Notes: generated by a model not told the origin, from the letters alone. A DNA stretch of 64,000 nucleotides from Paralithodes platypus (GCA_032716605.1 CM064502.1:53468736-53532735); one strand, 5' to 3'. Shown: positions 1-10,453, counted from the stretch's first letter. Program-made: numbers and translations.

Positions 1-1954
1 GCAAAAAAAGATGGCCGTGTGCGCCCAATAGCAGTAGGGAACACCTTCCGCCGCCTTGCCACAAAGGTGGGTTTGAAACCACTCTCGAATGGCCTAGGTC
101 AACACTTAAGACCAGTTCAACTAGGTTTCGGAACTCCAGGGGGGTGTGAAGCTGCTGTACACGCAACCCGCACCTACCTCAGCCAAGCCCAAGAAAAACG
201 AGTGCTTCTAAAGATTGACATGCTGAACGCATTCAACAGCATTCGCAGGGATGTCTTCCTCCGTGCAGCTCAAGAACACATCCCCACTCTGTACCCCCTA
301 CTTTGGCAGGCTTATTCCAAACCTTCAATCCTGATTTTTGGCGAGACGGTAATCCCATCAGCGACCGGGTTACAGCAGGGAGATCCAGGTGGTCCTGCTC
401 TTTTCTCAATAGGGGTGGATGCAGCAGCTAACAAAGTAAGGTCAGAACTGAATGTATGGTACCTGGACGATGCAACCTTGGGTGGGTCAGTAGAGAACGT
501 TCTAACCGACCTAAATAACATCGTAACTGACCTCGGCCAGGCTGGGCTAGTGATAAATGACACCAAATGTGAACTTTTCCTCCTCAACCACACACGTGAA
601 CAAGGAGAAGAGACTCAGGCCCTGTTTCGAGGCATATTGCCAGATGTAAAGATCCTTCAGGAGCACCAGCAAACCCTATTAGGTTCCCCACTAACTCTGG
701 CAGCAATCCCACCAGCACTTCAAGTTAAAAAGGAGGAGCTTCAACGTCTCGTGAGTCGCCTGATACACATCGATGCCCACTCAGCTCTGGCCCTTTCAAG
801 AACTGTTTCTCCATCCCAAAACTCCAATACCTCCTGCGCACATCGATGACTTACACGAACAATGGTGGCCTCCAAGAATTAGACAGCATAATCCGAGAAG
901 CAGTGACCAGCATCACCAACGTGGAATTTAAAGAACGGACCTGGACACAAGCCACCCTTTCTGTCCGCCTCGGGGGCTTGGGCATACGGAGAGCCTCGGA
1001 TATTGCCTCCCCAGCCTTTATCTCTTCCCTCATTGCGACCAACGACCTTGTAGTGTCCATCCTTTCTTCTCAACCCGGAATGACACTTAATGGGGGACGT
1101 AACAGTAGCGATTAACACCTGGAAGGAAAGTACAGGTGTAGAGGAGGAGCCTCAGGGTACCTCCAGGAGCAAGCAGAAAGCGTGGGATACCATCTCGGCG
1201 AAGAAAACTCAAGAAAATCTCCTAACCAATGCAGACCAGGTTGCAAAAGCACGCCTCCAGGCAGCCGCCCGTTCGGAGAGTGGCTTGTGGTTACACGCCA
1301 TCCCCATCCCACCTCTTGGAACTCACTTGGATGCTGAAGCGCTCCGGGTTGCCATCGCGCTCAGAGTGGGTGCGGCAGTTTGTCACCCACACACTTGCAA
1401 GTGTGGTGGGGGGATGGATGCTCAAGGTCACCATGCCTTGTCATGTAATTACAACGCAGGCCGCCTGCCAAGACACTCTGCATTAAATGGTGTCATAAAA
1501 CGGACCACATGGACTTCACAGAGAAGACGGCAAACGGCCAGATGGGATGACCACTTTCCCTTACAAGAATGGCCGGTGCCTCGTGTGGGATGCCACATGT
1601 GTTGACACTTTCTCCACAACCAACATCGCCAGAAACGCCAACGAAGCAGGTGAAGCCGCCCGGATAGCAGAAAATAAAAAGCGAGAAAAATATCAAGCCA
1701 TCGCCAGAAATCATCAGTTCGAGCCCCTGGCATTCGAAACTTCAGGAGTCTTCGGCCCTACCACCCTTAAGATGGTGAATGAAATAGGCCGTAAAATCAG
1801 AGAAGTTTCAGGAGAACCCCGGGAAACCCTCTGGCTCAAGCAAAGACTAGGGATGGCTATCCTCCGGGGCAATGCCACCAGCGTCATGAGGTCAGTTCGA
1901 CTGGACTGGGTCATGCCACTGTGTGAGGCCCGGGCAGGAGTGGTGTATCCGTAG
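1..1954 (+). pseudogene. Degenerate LINE pol: reverse transcriptase plus C-terminal endonuclease-like region
   Basis: The frame is already open at base 1, so the element continues upstream of the window. The first piece (to about 849) carries the reverse transcriptase core: KIDMLNAFNSI with the first catalytic Asp at about residue 67, LQQGDPGGP at 118-126 and YLDD at 148-151 of the open frame starting at base 19. The reading frame then moves near 795, again near 1100 and again near 1500-1540. The later pieces hold a Cys-His cluster (CKCGGGMDAQGHHALSC) and, after the last shift, RPDG followed by LVWDATCVDTF, which fits the PD-(D/E)xK-like endonuclease placed C-terminally in R2-type LINEs. A stop at 1952-1954 is followed by an A-rich stretch. 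The RT assignment is secure; the endonuclease assignment is by motif only. At least three frameshifts mean this copy cannot make one protein. Confidence 0.85.
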
Positions 1955-2270
1955 TCTTTCCACAGTAGGGTAAAACAAAACATAAACTTTATTTGTATTT
2001 AACATGTGTGATGCACATAAATAAAAGGGGATGTGTCGGATGGTTGAAAGCCACAGTTGCTCGCGCGTTTGGGGCTAGCAACACGTATTATGAAAAACAT
2101 GTATCCTCCTTCATTCACTGTCCCCCCCTTCACTCACTCAACCCCACAATTTGCCGGAGGATAACAGGTTTTTCACAATACGTAGACGGAGGTCTTTAAA
2201 AAAAAAAAAAATGTGTTCACGGAAAGGAATATATTGATCAAACAAATTTTGTTTGGCCAGCGGTGGGGAG

Positions 2271-2458
2271 GACGAGAGGACATGACTATAAACTGTAGAG
2301 GAGGAGAGTTAGGAAGGATGTTAGGAAGTTTGGTTTTCCAGATAGAATGGTTGAGAAGTGGAATAAGTTACCAAACGACCTAGTGTGTGCACAAAGTATT
2401 CAAGCTTTTAAAGTAAATTATGATAAGTTAAAGGCTAACGGGACACTACGAGAGTAAT
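2271..2458 (+). pseudogene. LINE C-terminal fragment (second family)
   Basis: One frame reads RTRGHDYKL, stop, then RRRVRKDVRKFGFPDRMVEK followed by WNKLPNDLV and a stop at about 2456-2458. The F-x-x-R-x-V-x-x-W-N-x-LP pattern is the conserved C-terminal tail of CR1/jockey-like LINE reverse transcriptases. It is 5' truncated with one internal stop. Confidence 0.65.
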
Positions 2459-2476
2459 CTCAATCCTGTAAAATAC

Positions 2477-2500
2477 AATTAGGTAAATACAATTAGGTAA

Positions 2501-2561
<61 letters not shown>
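2477..2561 (+). repeat. LINE 3' tail repeat running into (AC)n
   Basis: Two copies of AATTAGGTAAATAC follow the LINE stop codon directly and the second runs without a break into about 58 bp of pure AC. Confidence 0.8.
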
Positions 2562-2562
<1 letters not shown>

Positions 2563-2594
2563 TATATCCACCTTCCTATTTGCCAACTCTAAAA

Positions 2595-2597
<3 letters not shown>

Positions 2598-2653
<56 letters not shown>
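2598..2653 (+). repeat. (TC)n microsatellite
   Basis: About 28 uninterrupted TC units, followed by an impure CTTT stretch. Confidence 0.95.
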
Positions 2654-2660
<7 letters not shown>

Positions 2661-2810
2661 TCTTTTCTCCCCGGCTCATCTTTCCAGAATGTGTAATTTC
2701 TCTGGTAAACAGGGTCAGATGTTCAGGGGAAAAACTTAGACAAATATTTCGCCCCGTTGGAGAGTAAATACTGAGTCCATGATACATAATTAATGGAGGT
2801 AATTAGCATT

Positions 2811-3186
2811 TTAAGGGAACCCACCTCGCTTTTTATTTCTCTTTCTCTCTCTCTCTCTATTTGGCTTGTATCCATTCGGCCCCATTCAGCCTACCGGTAC
2901 TGTTTTAAGACGTTTACCCCCATCCAGGTTTCAATATTTTCCTGGCGAGTGGTAGCGAGCCAGCATCTATATATTTTTGTTTTGACAGCAACCTAAATTT
3001 GTAAATTTTTCCATAGAAAAATGTCTCCGGCAAAGCCGGATTTCTCCATACAATGCTGGCTCGCTATCGCTCGCCATGATGAAATCGACCCCTGGATGGG
3101 GATAAAAGTCTTAAAACAGTTGGCTGAATGGGGCTGAATGGCTACAAGCCAGAGAAAGAGAGAGAACAAGCCTGAGACCCCCTTAA
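2811..3186. mobile_element. Family B TTAA foldback element
   Basis: Starts TTAAGGGAACCCACCTCGC and ends ACCCCCTTAA. Both arms contain GGCTTGTATCCATTCGGCC-like sequence in opposite orientation, and the centre has the TTTTTCCATAGAAAAATG and CCGGCAAAGCCGG hairpins and GGCTCGCTATCGCTCGCC. Confidence 0.85.
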
Positions 3187-3257
3187 ATGGCATGATCTTG
3201 GAGCGCTGAAGCACAGTTAGACGAAAGGGATCCTGATGAAATTGTCTCGAACGTGTT

Positions 3258-3470
3258 TTAACCCTTTCTATACCTGCGACGTCTTTGTCATTATATTCCG
3301 ACAACTATTAGACGATATTATTCAGTTTAGGAAGGACGTCTACCCATCAAGAGGCTACAGACTATCTCAATTAATCCTTTTACTACCAGAGATCCTTCTT
3401 AAACTGTACAAAGGCGTCTAAATATAAAAAATTAAATTAAAAAGACGTCGCCGGTACAGAAGGGGTTTTA
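3258..3470. mobile_element. Family D TTAA element
   Basis: Begins TTAACCCTTTCTATACCTGC and ends CCGGTACAGAAGGGGTTTTA. The interior has the two family landmarks TTAGACGATATTATTCAG and CCTTCTTAAACTG. The right terminal TTAA has decayed to TTTTA. Confidence 0.75.
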
Positions 3471-3608
3471 TTGCTGATCTATATACAGATTGAAGTTGAC
3501 AAAATTAAAACATTAACTCAACTTGTTTTTTATTATCGTTATTGTAGGCACTGGTGGACGACTTTGTTTAGCTTACAACAAAACATTCAATTGGTGTCTG
3601 CCAGTACA

Positions 3609-3870
3609 GTTGATTCAAGGATATTCTGGGATGGTTGTAGTTACCGGGTGTACCGCTACCGACATACAACATAAATCATCTATAAATACTTATAAATCTA
3701 TAATAGGCTACCTTGTTAAGTTAGGTTAGGTTGTTTGGTTAGGGTAATGCATTTTTGTATCCAAAGGCAGTCAAAATAGACGGGAACATGATGGTGAGCG
3801 TCCGAGTAGTGTAAACAAGACGGGCGGTACACCCGGTAACTACATTCTTGCCGATATTCTTTACTCAACA
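3609..3870. mobile_element. Palindromic element with TTAGG-like centre
   Basis: Imperfect terminal inverted repeats of about 48 bp share the perfect stretch GTAGTTACCGGGTGTACCGC. The centre contains GTTAAGTTAGGTTAGGTTG. No coding capacity. Superfamily unknown. Confidence 0.6.
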
Positions 3871-4381
3871 TAATTTTATAAACTCATCAGACAACTTGTG
3901 TGGCTTGTTCTGGGATTGCCTGGGGTTTTCTTCTATTCATTGTTTACATCTGCATTAGCATAATGATACAGTAAGTGATCATTTTGAATATTAGTAGCCT
4001 GACGAACAATGTACTGTAGGCTGGTGTAGGGGAATATCCGAAGCTAACTGTATCTAGAGAAAGAAAAGAAGGACGAGGCTTGTCACCAACAAATTCATCT
4101 TGATTATTGGCCAGATGTTTCGACATAATAGGTATATGTCATCTTCAGTTGATTTATAAAATCAACAAACATTTTTTTTTTTAAATATAGACTATTTTGT
4201 AATGACAATTATAATACCAGTATGTAATGAACCTCGATCGATTCAAGAGTAAAGTCAAACCTAAACATACCCATTAATGCTATTACACAAACTGCTTTAT
4301 ATAAAACCACAAAAATGGATATCAAATTCTAGAAGGAACTAAATATATACTGTATAGGCCTATATATCAATGTGTTATGGG
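3871..4381. other. No feature recognised
   Basis: AT-rich sequence without a credible coding frame, tandem array or recognised family. Confidence 0.5.
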
Positions 4382-4960
4382 TAGCGCCAGCGAACTTGAC
4401 AAATATCTTCACCCCGTAACTCTTTATAACTAGAAAGCAATCGGGCTGACGTTTCTATCATTTCGGAAGAGCCCACCAGGATATTGGTGTGGATATTTAT
4501 AGCCAGTTTGTTCTAGGCACTTTTAAGGGGGGTGACCTGCATTTTGTTATTTCTGTCCTTTTCTCTCTTTCTCTGGCTTGTATCCATTCGGCCCCATTCA
4601 GCCAACTATTTTAAGACGTTTATCACCATCTAGGTGTCGATTTCTTCCTGGCGAGCGATAGCGAGTCAGCATTATATGAAGAAATCCGGCTTCGCCGGAG
4701 AAATTTTTCTATCGAAAAATGTACAAATTTAGCCTGCTGTCAAACAAAAATAAAAATATGCTGGCTCGCTACCGCTCACCAGTAAAAAATTGACACCTGG
4801 ATGGGGATAAACTTCTTAAAACAGTAGGCTGAATGGGGCCAAATGGATACAAGCCAGAGAAAGATAGAAAAGGACAGAACAAAAACAGGTCACCCCCTTT
4901 AAGTTACAAAGAGGTCAGGGATCATGATTATTGTCAAGTTCGTTGGCGTTACCTGTGTCC
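4382..4960. mobile_element. Family G2 element interrupted by family B
   Basis: Ends are GTAGCGCCAGCGAACTTGAC and its inverted counterpart GTCAAGTTCGTTGGCGTTAC. The interior matches the copy at 59915-60455. A B element occupies 4523-4902, so the original element was about 200 bp. Confidence 0.7.
4523..4902. mobile_element. Family B element nested in G2
   Basis: Complete: TTAAGGGGGGTGACCTGC to CAGGTCACCCCCTTTAA. At the related G2 copy near 60395 the corresponding bases read TTGA and are uninterrupted. Confidence 0.9.
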
Positions 4961-5004
4961 ATGGTAAGAGGATAAGAGAAGCGGTTTTATTAATTCAGTT
5001 CAGG

Positions 5005-5520
5005 TGGGAAATAGTTAGTTAAAATAGGACTACAGAGGCTATCAACCCTATTGGATTATTAAGGGGGGTGACCTGTTTTTGTTCTGTCCTTTTCTATCTT
5101 TCTCTGGCTTGTATCCATTTGGCCCCATTCAGCCTACTGTTTTAAGACTGTTATCCCCATCCAGGTGTCAATTTTTTACTGGTGAGCGGTAGCGAGCCAG
5201 CATATTTTTTATTTTTGTTTGACAGCAGGCTAAATTTGTAAATTTTTCGATAGAATTTTTTTTCCGGCGAAGCCGGATTTCTTCATATAATGCTGGCTCG
5301 CTATCGCTCGCCAGGAAGAAATCGACACCTAGATGGGGATAAACGTCTTAAAATAGTTGACTGAATGGGGCCGAATGGATACAAGCCAGAGAAAGAGAGA
5401 AAAGGACAGAAACAACAAAAAGCAGGTCACCCCCCTTAAGCCAGCACCCCAAGTCAACAGTAACGTCAGGACTAGAGCCTCTCTGCAAGAAATCCAGTCC
5501 TTTGTGTATGGGAAATATTT
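5005..5520 (-). repeat. Family H repeat interrupted by family B
   Basis: Reverse complement of the H repeats at 7078 and 31813. It is split by a B element at the TTAA in GGATTATTAAGCCAGC; the 7078 copy keeps this site empty. Confidence 0.75.
5059..5439. mobile_element. Family B element nested in H
   Basis: Complete foldback, TTAAGGGGGGTGACCTG to GGTCACCCCCCTTAA, with the CCGGCGAAGCCGG central hairpin. The 60-codon frame at 5357 is only element sequence. Confidence 0.9.
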
Positions 5521-5682
5521 CCCACAGCCATTTGTATAACCTAATTTAATATTTAGAGAGAGGGAGTCTCATTGTCTCGTACGAGTCATTCGAGCTACCT
5601 CGAACCAGATCTCGCCACACACTCCACACTATATTTACTACGTAATTTTGTTTTTAATTAAAATGGGATATATATATATATA

Positions 5683-6022
5683 TTAACCCTTCCACGCATT
5701 TATGACGCAGAGGTTGCCAGATTAGAAATAAGAAATAGAGTTCTCTCACTCTTATTATTACCTCTCCAAAATTAGTTTTTTGCCCACAGATAACTCAAAG
5801 ACAACTGCAGAGGTTGAAGTAACTAAACTAAAGGTTTCTAAATACCCCTGATGGTAACAAAGGCTTTAAAGTATCCCCAATAGGCTCAACACAGCTAACT
5901 CAAAGACAACTGCAGAGGTTGAAGTAACTAAACTAAAGGTTTCTAAATGCCCCTGATGGTAACAAAGGCTTTAAAGTATCCCCAATAGGCTCAAAATCGC
6001 GTCATATGCGTGAAAGGGTTAA
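5683..6022. mobile_element. Family C TTAA element, two internal units
   Basis: Termini TTAACCCTTCCACGCAT and ATGCGTGAAAGGGTTAA. The internal block (ACTGCAGAGGTTGAAGTAAC ... CCCCAATAGGCTCA) is present twice in tandem. Confidence 0.9.
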
Positions 6023-6391
6023 GTATGGGTAATATTTTAATTGTGTATTTATTAAGTTTTATCTGATAATTATTACATAAATAGCATATTAGTATACGCC
6101 TCTGATTAAAAAGGGGACTACTTGATTGTATTGTTCCGCCATCACCAACAAAGCCGGGTAAGGAAAATCAGTTCGTTATAGACTCGCGAAGTGAACGGTC
6201 GTGAATCTCAGTCAATGTTATGCATAAAAGACATTTACTGTGAAATACTGTTCTGTATATAAATTCAATATAGAATATAAATATTGAACTATTAACTACA
6301 ATAATTATAAGTGATATCATAATACCATATGGACGACAACTGCCAACCACCCGACGATCGCTACCTCTAGAAGAGCCAGTGGTTCAATGTT
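6023..6391. other. No feature recognised
   Basis: AT-rich. The minus-strand 60-codon frame here has no recognisable motif. Confidence 0.5.
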
Positions 6392-7054
6392 ATTTTAATA
6401 CCACGAATTTTGTTGATATATTTGAAGATAAATATTTAATCTATATGCTCTAAAGATCATAAGAAAATTTGTTTCAACCCTCGGCAAAACCTAATGAAAA
6501 AGTATGGTACTAAAATGTCTTTTTCGTAACAAGGTTGTCAATACGGTACTTCCAGTTATCGATAGCTCTAAAGATCATATGAAAATGTGTTAAACCCTCG
6601 GAAAAACCTAATATAAAAGTATGGTACTAAAATTTAATTTTCGTAACAAGGTTGTCAATACGGTACTTTCCCGTTATCAATGTACAATCAAAGCTGAACA
6701 TTGCAGAGTAAACACCATAGAGTTCATCGACTTCTAAGTTTTCTTTCACCTTCGTATAATCGACAGCCAATTTTTGTTTTATTTACTAAGGGATTGGTAT
6801 TCAACCAGCAGGGGTGTGGGGGCAGCAGCCCCCACCCATAATACTAGGTTAGGTTAGGTAAGGTTGTTAGGTTAGGCTAATGTCTTTTCAAATCACTATC
6901 GGGGCCCCGTGTCTCAACATCGATCGATCGATAGGCCTAATGGGGAAAATAGGTTTTCCCGAGATTTCTAATTAATTACAAACACTATATATTGATGCAA
7001 ATGAAAACACAATTTTATAAAAAAAAACACTCGGAAAATTCGTGGTATTAAAAT
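6392..7054. mobile_element. Candidate element with perfect 20-bp inverted ends
   Basis: ATTTTAATACCACGAATTTT at 6392-6411 is repeated as an exact inverted copy at 7035-7054. Inside are a 115-bp direct duplication and a TTAGG-rich block at 6844-6890. No coding capacity. Confidence 0.55.
6449..6680. repeat. Direct duplication of about 115 bp
   Basis: Two adjacent copies begin with GCTCTAAAGATCATA and both contain AAGTATGGTACTAAAAT and GTTGTCAATACGGTAC. Confidence 0.85.
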
Positions 7055-7077
7055 AAAAAAAATCCGAACCAGTAAGT

Positions 7078-7205
7078 AAGTTCCTAAGGGATTGGGGTTC
7101 TCGAAAGGGGACTCCAGTCCTAACGCTATTCTTGACTTACAGTGTGCTGGCTTAATAATCCAGAAGGGTTGATAGCCTCTGAAGTCCTATTTGAACTAGC
7201 TAACT
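7078..7205 (+). repeat. Family H dispersed repeat
   Basis: Nearly the same sequence recurs at 31813-31937; shared landmarks are CTATTCTTGACTTACAGTG and GGGTTGATAGCCTCTGAAG. Class unknown. Confidence 0.75.
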
Positions 7206-7289
7206 ACCCATATACTAGCGCTGGTCAGTAGGTAGTTATAAGGGGAAAGCTGGTGGCGTTATGTTGGGTGACCATACAATCACAGTATA

Positions 7290-7502
7290 ATCCTGTGTAG
7301 CGGGGAGATCTGTACAGTACTTATATCTCAATAATTTGGTAATGTTACAATATGTGTTTACATTTTACATTCATAAATAGTCCACTAATATACTAGGTTA
7401 GGTTAGGTTAGGTTAGGTTTTAGTTAGGTTAGGCTCAATATATTATTCAATGTTTCTTAGTAAATAGGCATCTGCAAAACAGTTCTCCCCGCTACACAGG
7501 AT
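7290..7502. mobile_element. Palindromic element with TTAGG centre
   Basis: Ends ATCCTGTGTAGCGGGGAGA and the inverted TCTCCCCGCTACACAGGAT. The middle holds tandem TTAGG units at 7393-7433. Confidence 0.65.
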
Positions 7503-7754
7503 CTTGCCAAACACACCTGTAAGTTTATTATGTATTATACTTAATTTGAATATGGTGTTAAGGGGAGGTATTGGGTTTTTCGGGACCCCCCATCTCCCTC
7601 ATGTTTATCCCCATTAGTTTGAGATTTTAAGACATTCGGCCCATTAGTTTGGCGATTTTAACACCTTTCGTTCCATTGCCTTCACAATTTTAAGACCTTT
7701 CGTTCCATTGCCTTGACAATTTTAAGACCTTTCGTGCCATCTAGGTGTCAATTT

Positions 7755-8106
7755 GGTAGCATTCAAGGAGACTACAGCAGGACTCTTCTTCTTACTCTGA
7801 CCAGGTACCGGTATAGGCTATCCTAGTGTTTACTAGCCTATACCCCTTTGAAAGGACATTAGCCTAACCTAACAACCTTACCTAACCTATCCTAGTATTA
7901 TGGGTGGGGGCCCCCACACCCCCGCTATTTGACATCTTCGACAGATTGTTTTGTGTATTTTTCTGTGAAATCGGGTTTTTTCAAGTGTCGATAACGAAAT
8001 TCCTCCATGCGGACTATAATGAGAAAAATATGGCGAGTCTATTGGTCCCTATTTTCCCTAATAAATTGTTTCTAATAGGGCGGATGTAGTGTCCTTGAAG
8101 ATTATC
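7755..8106. mobile_element. hAT-like MITE candidate with 8-bp target duplication
   Basis: GTCAATTT flanks it on both sides (7747-7754 and 8107-8114) within family A sequence that has this string once. Ends share an imperfect inverted TTCAAGGASACTACA. The central part is an inverted relative of 6800-6895, including TTAGG units. An 8-bp duplication is typical of hAT elements. Confidence 0.6.
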
Positions 8107-8177
8107 GTCAATTTTTCCTGGTGAACCAAAACGAGCCTATTTTTAAGAAGAATTCTAAAGAAAACATTTAAAAATAT

Positions 8178-8897
8178 ATCTTGAAGAGGGGTCTAGGGAG
8201 TAATTTATCTTGAAGAGGGGTCTAGGGAGTAATTTATCTTGAAGAGGGGTCTAGGGAGTAATTTATCTTGAAGAGGGGTCTAGGGAGTAATTTATCTTGA
8301 AGAGGGGTCTAGGGAGTAATTTATCTTGAAGAGGGGTCTAGGGAGTAATTTATCTTGAAGAGGGGTCTAGGGAGTAATTTATCTTGAAGAGGGGTCTAGG
8401 GAGTAATTTATCTTGAAGAGGGGTCTAGGGAGTAATTTGTCTTGAGGGGTCTAGGGAGTAATTTATCTTGAAGAGGGGTCTAGGGAGTAATTTATCTTGA
8501 AGAGGGGTCTAGGGAGTAATTTATCTTGAAGAGGGGTCTAGGGAGTAATTTATCTTGAAGAGGGGTCTAGGGAGTAATTTATCTTGAAGAGGGGTCTAGG
8601 GAGTAATTTATCTTGAAGAGAGGTCTAGGGAGTAATTTATCTTGAAGAGGGGTCTAGGGAGTAATTTATCTTGAAGAGGGGTCTAGGGAGTAATTTGTCT
8701 TGAAGAGGGGTCTAGGGAGTAATTTATCTTGAAGAGGGGTCTAGGGAGTAATTTATCTTGAAGAGGGGTCTAGGGAGTAATTTATCTTGAAGAGGGGTCT
8801 AGGGAGTAATTTATCTTGAAGAGGGGTCTAGGGAGTAATTTATCTTGAGGGGTCTAGGGAGTAATTTATCTTTAAGAGGGGTCTAGGGAGTAATTTT
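8178..8897 (+). repeat. 29-bp minisatellite, about 25 copies
   Basis: Unit ATCTTGAAGAGGGGTCTAGG followed by GAGTAATTT. Copies are nearly identical; two lack AAGA, and a few carry single substitutions. It derives from the family A interior. Confidence 0.95.
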
Positions 8898-8972
8898 TGT
8901 TAACCTTGCTGGAGGTCTAGCCAGAAAACTAAAAAAATATATGAATGAATAAATAAACAGACCCAAAACTAA

Positions 8973-9032
8973 CCCCTTCAGACTCATATGACGCAGAGGT
9001 TGCCAGATTAGCAATAAGAAATATTATTAGTA
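8973..9032. mobile_element. Family C fragment
   Basis: TATGACGCAGAGGTTGCCAG followed by ATTAGCAATAAGAAATA matches a C end; the rest is missing. Confidence 0.6.
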
Positions 9033-9039
9033 TTACTAT

Positions 9040-9343
9040 TTAAGGGAAGGTTTTTAGTTGATTCCCTAGACTTCCAGCAATGTTAAAATTTCACCCCCTT
9101 GACCCCCTTTCAAGATAAATTTGTACATTTTTCGGTAGAAAAATGTCCTGGCCGAAGGCCAGTTGCTCTTAAATTACATGCTCGCTATCGCTCGCCAGGA
9201 TAAAATCGACACCTAAATGGCACGAAAGGTCTTAAAATTGACAAAATAGGGCGAAAATTCTTAAAATCACCAAACTAATGGGGCTAGACATGAGGGAGAA
9301 AGGAGTCAAGAAAAAAGTCCCTCAAGTGGAAATCTCCCCTTAA
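9040..9343 (+). mobile_element. Family A element
   Basis: TTAAGGGAAGGTTTTTAG to CTCCCCTTAA with the GGCCGAAGGCC hairpin. Slightly shorter than its siblings. Confidence 0.85.
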
Positions 9344-9784
9344 AGGTAAGGAATGATGCATCCGGTATAACAGCTCTTTTCACTCTTTGCAGTGTGTGCT
9401 GCGATTCCATGCTGCAGATATACCAGTCACTACACACCGTGAGTAGGTAGATTATGGAGGCGAACTAATCAATTTCAAGCCCATTTCGCCCAATACCATC
9501 TACAAGTTGTTGGAAGGTTAGTTAGAAGGCTTACACATTATCTGGTTTACCTTCCGAAATTTTGTTTACCGTGTTTACTCAGGCCATTGTTATACTTATT
9601 TTTGTGTGGGCGACGCTGATATTTTTTTTTTTTTGGCCATATTTCGGTTATTGCTGAACCAAATGTGAGTGCCTTTCACATGCATTTACTCTGATCTGTC
9701 CTCTAGGCCGCAACGGAGACTTTTTTTTTTTTTTGTTTTTTTTTTTTTTTTCCCGTTCTGTGCATCGCGCCACGCTCCTCGGAG
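9344..9784. other. Unclassified, with poly-T runs
   Basis: No gene or known family seen. T runs at about 9620-9635 and 9720-9750. Confidence 0.5.
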
Positions 9785-10167
9785 TTAAGGGGAGGCAGTT
9801 GTTTTTTCGAGTCCTCCTCCTCCCTCATGTTTAGCCCTATTAGTTATGAAATTTCAAGACATTCGCCCCATTAGTTTGGCGATTTTCATACCTTTTGACC
9901 CATTTCTTGCCAATATTAAGACCTTTCGTGCCATTTAGGTATCGATTTTTGTCCTGGCGAGCAATAGCGAGCCTGTATTTGAAGATGAATAGGGCCTTCG
10001 GCCGGGAAAATTTTCTACCGAAAAATGCACAAATTTGTATCGAAGGGTGGTCTTGTGGGTGTTTTGTTAAGTTTGATAGAGGTTTAGAGAGCAAACTAAA
10101 CCCCTTCCTTAATCCATTGAGCCGAACCAGTAAATTATGCTGCACAATACCGTCTGAGCTCCCTTAA
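9785..10167 (-). mobile_element. Family A element, long-ended subfamily
   Basis: Starts TTAAGGGGAGGCAG. The right end has an extra arm (GAACCAGTAAATTATGCTGC ... GAGCTCCCTTAA) that recurs in inverted order at 45132. Confidence 0.8.
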
Positions 10168-10225
10168 CACAGCCACACAGACCTACAGTATAGTCTGCTT
10201 GGACTTCCTCTCACTACGAAAGGCC

Positions 10226-10453
10226 TTAACCCTCTCACATCCTGACGCGATTTTTGAGCCTATTAGGGATACTTTAAATCCTTTGTTACCGTCAGGGGTA
10301 TCTATAAACCTTTAGTTTGTTTACTTCAACCTCTGCAGTTGTCTTTGAGTTAGCAGAAAACTAATTTTGGAGAGGTAATTATAACAGTGAGAGTAATCTA
10401 TTTCTTATTGCTAATCTGGCAACCTCTGCGTCCTATGGTCGTGAGAGGGTTAA
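10226..10453. mobile_element. Family C element, single internal unit
   Basis: TTAACCCTCTCACATCCTGA to GTCGTGAGAGGGTTAA with the internal block present once. Confidence 0.85.

Larger units (their letters stand above)
7558..8970 (-). mobile_element. Family A element, expanded and interrupted
   Basis: Begins at TTAAGGGGAGG with the CTCCCTCATGTTTATCCCC side. It is broken by a 352-bp insertion (7755-8106), then its internal ATCTTGAAAGGGGG segment is amplified about 25 times (8178-8897). It closes with GGAGGTCTAGCCAGAAAACT; the terminal TTAA is lost. Confidence 0.8.

Noticed and set aside
44..1733. Minus-strand frames overlapping the first LINE
   Set aside because: Shadows of the plus-strand reverse transcriptase; no motif.
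7393..7433. Chromosome end
   Set aside because: Only about seven TTAGG-like units, flanked on both sides by unrelated sequence and enclosed by inverted repeats.
8178..8897. CRISPR-like regular repeat
   Set aside because: Units are directly adjacent with no spacers and lie in an animal genome.
9840..10167. Overlapping 90- and 101-codon frames
   Set aside because: Sequence belongs to an A element and no sibling copy keeps the frame open with the same residues.
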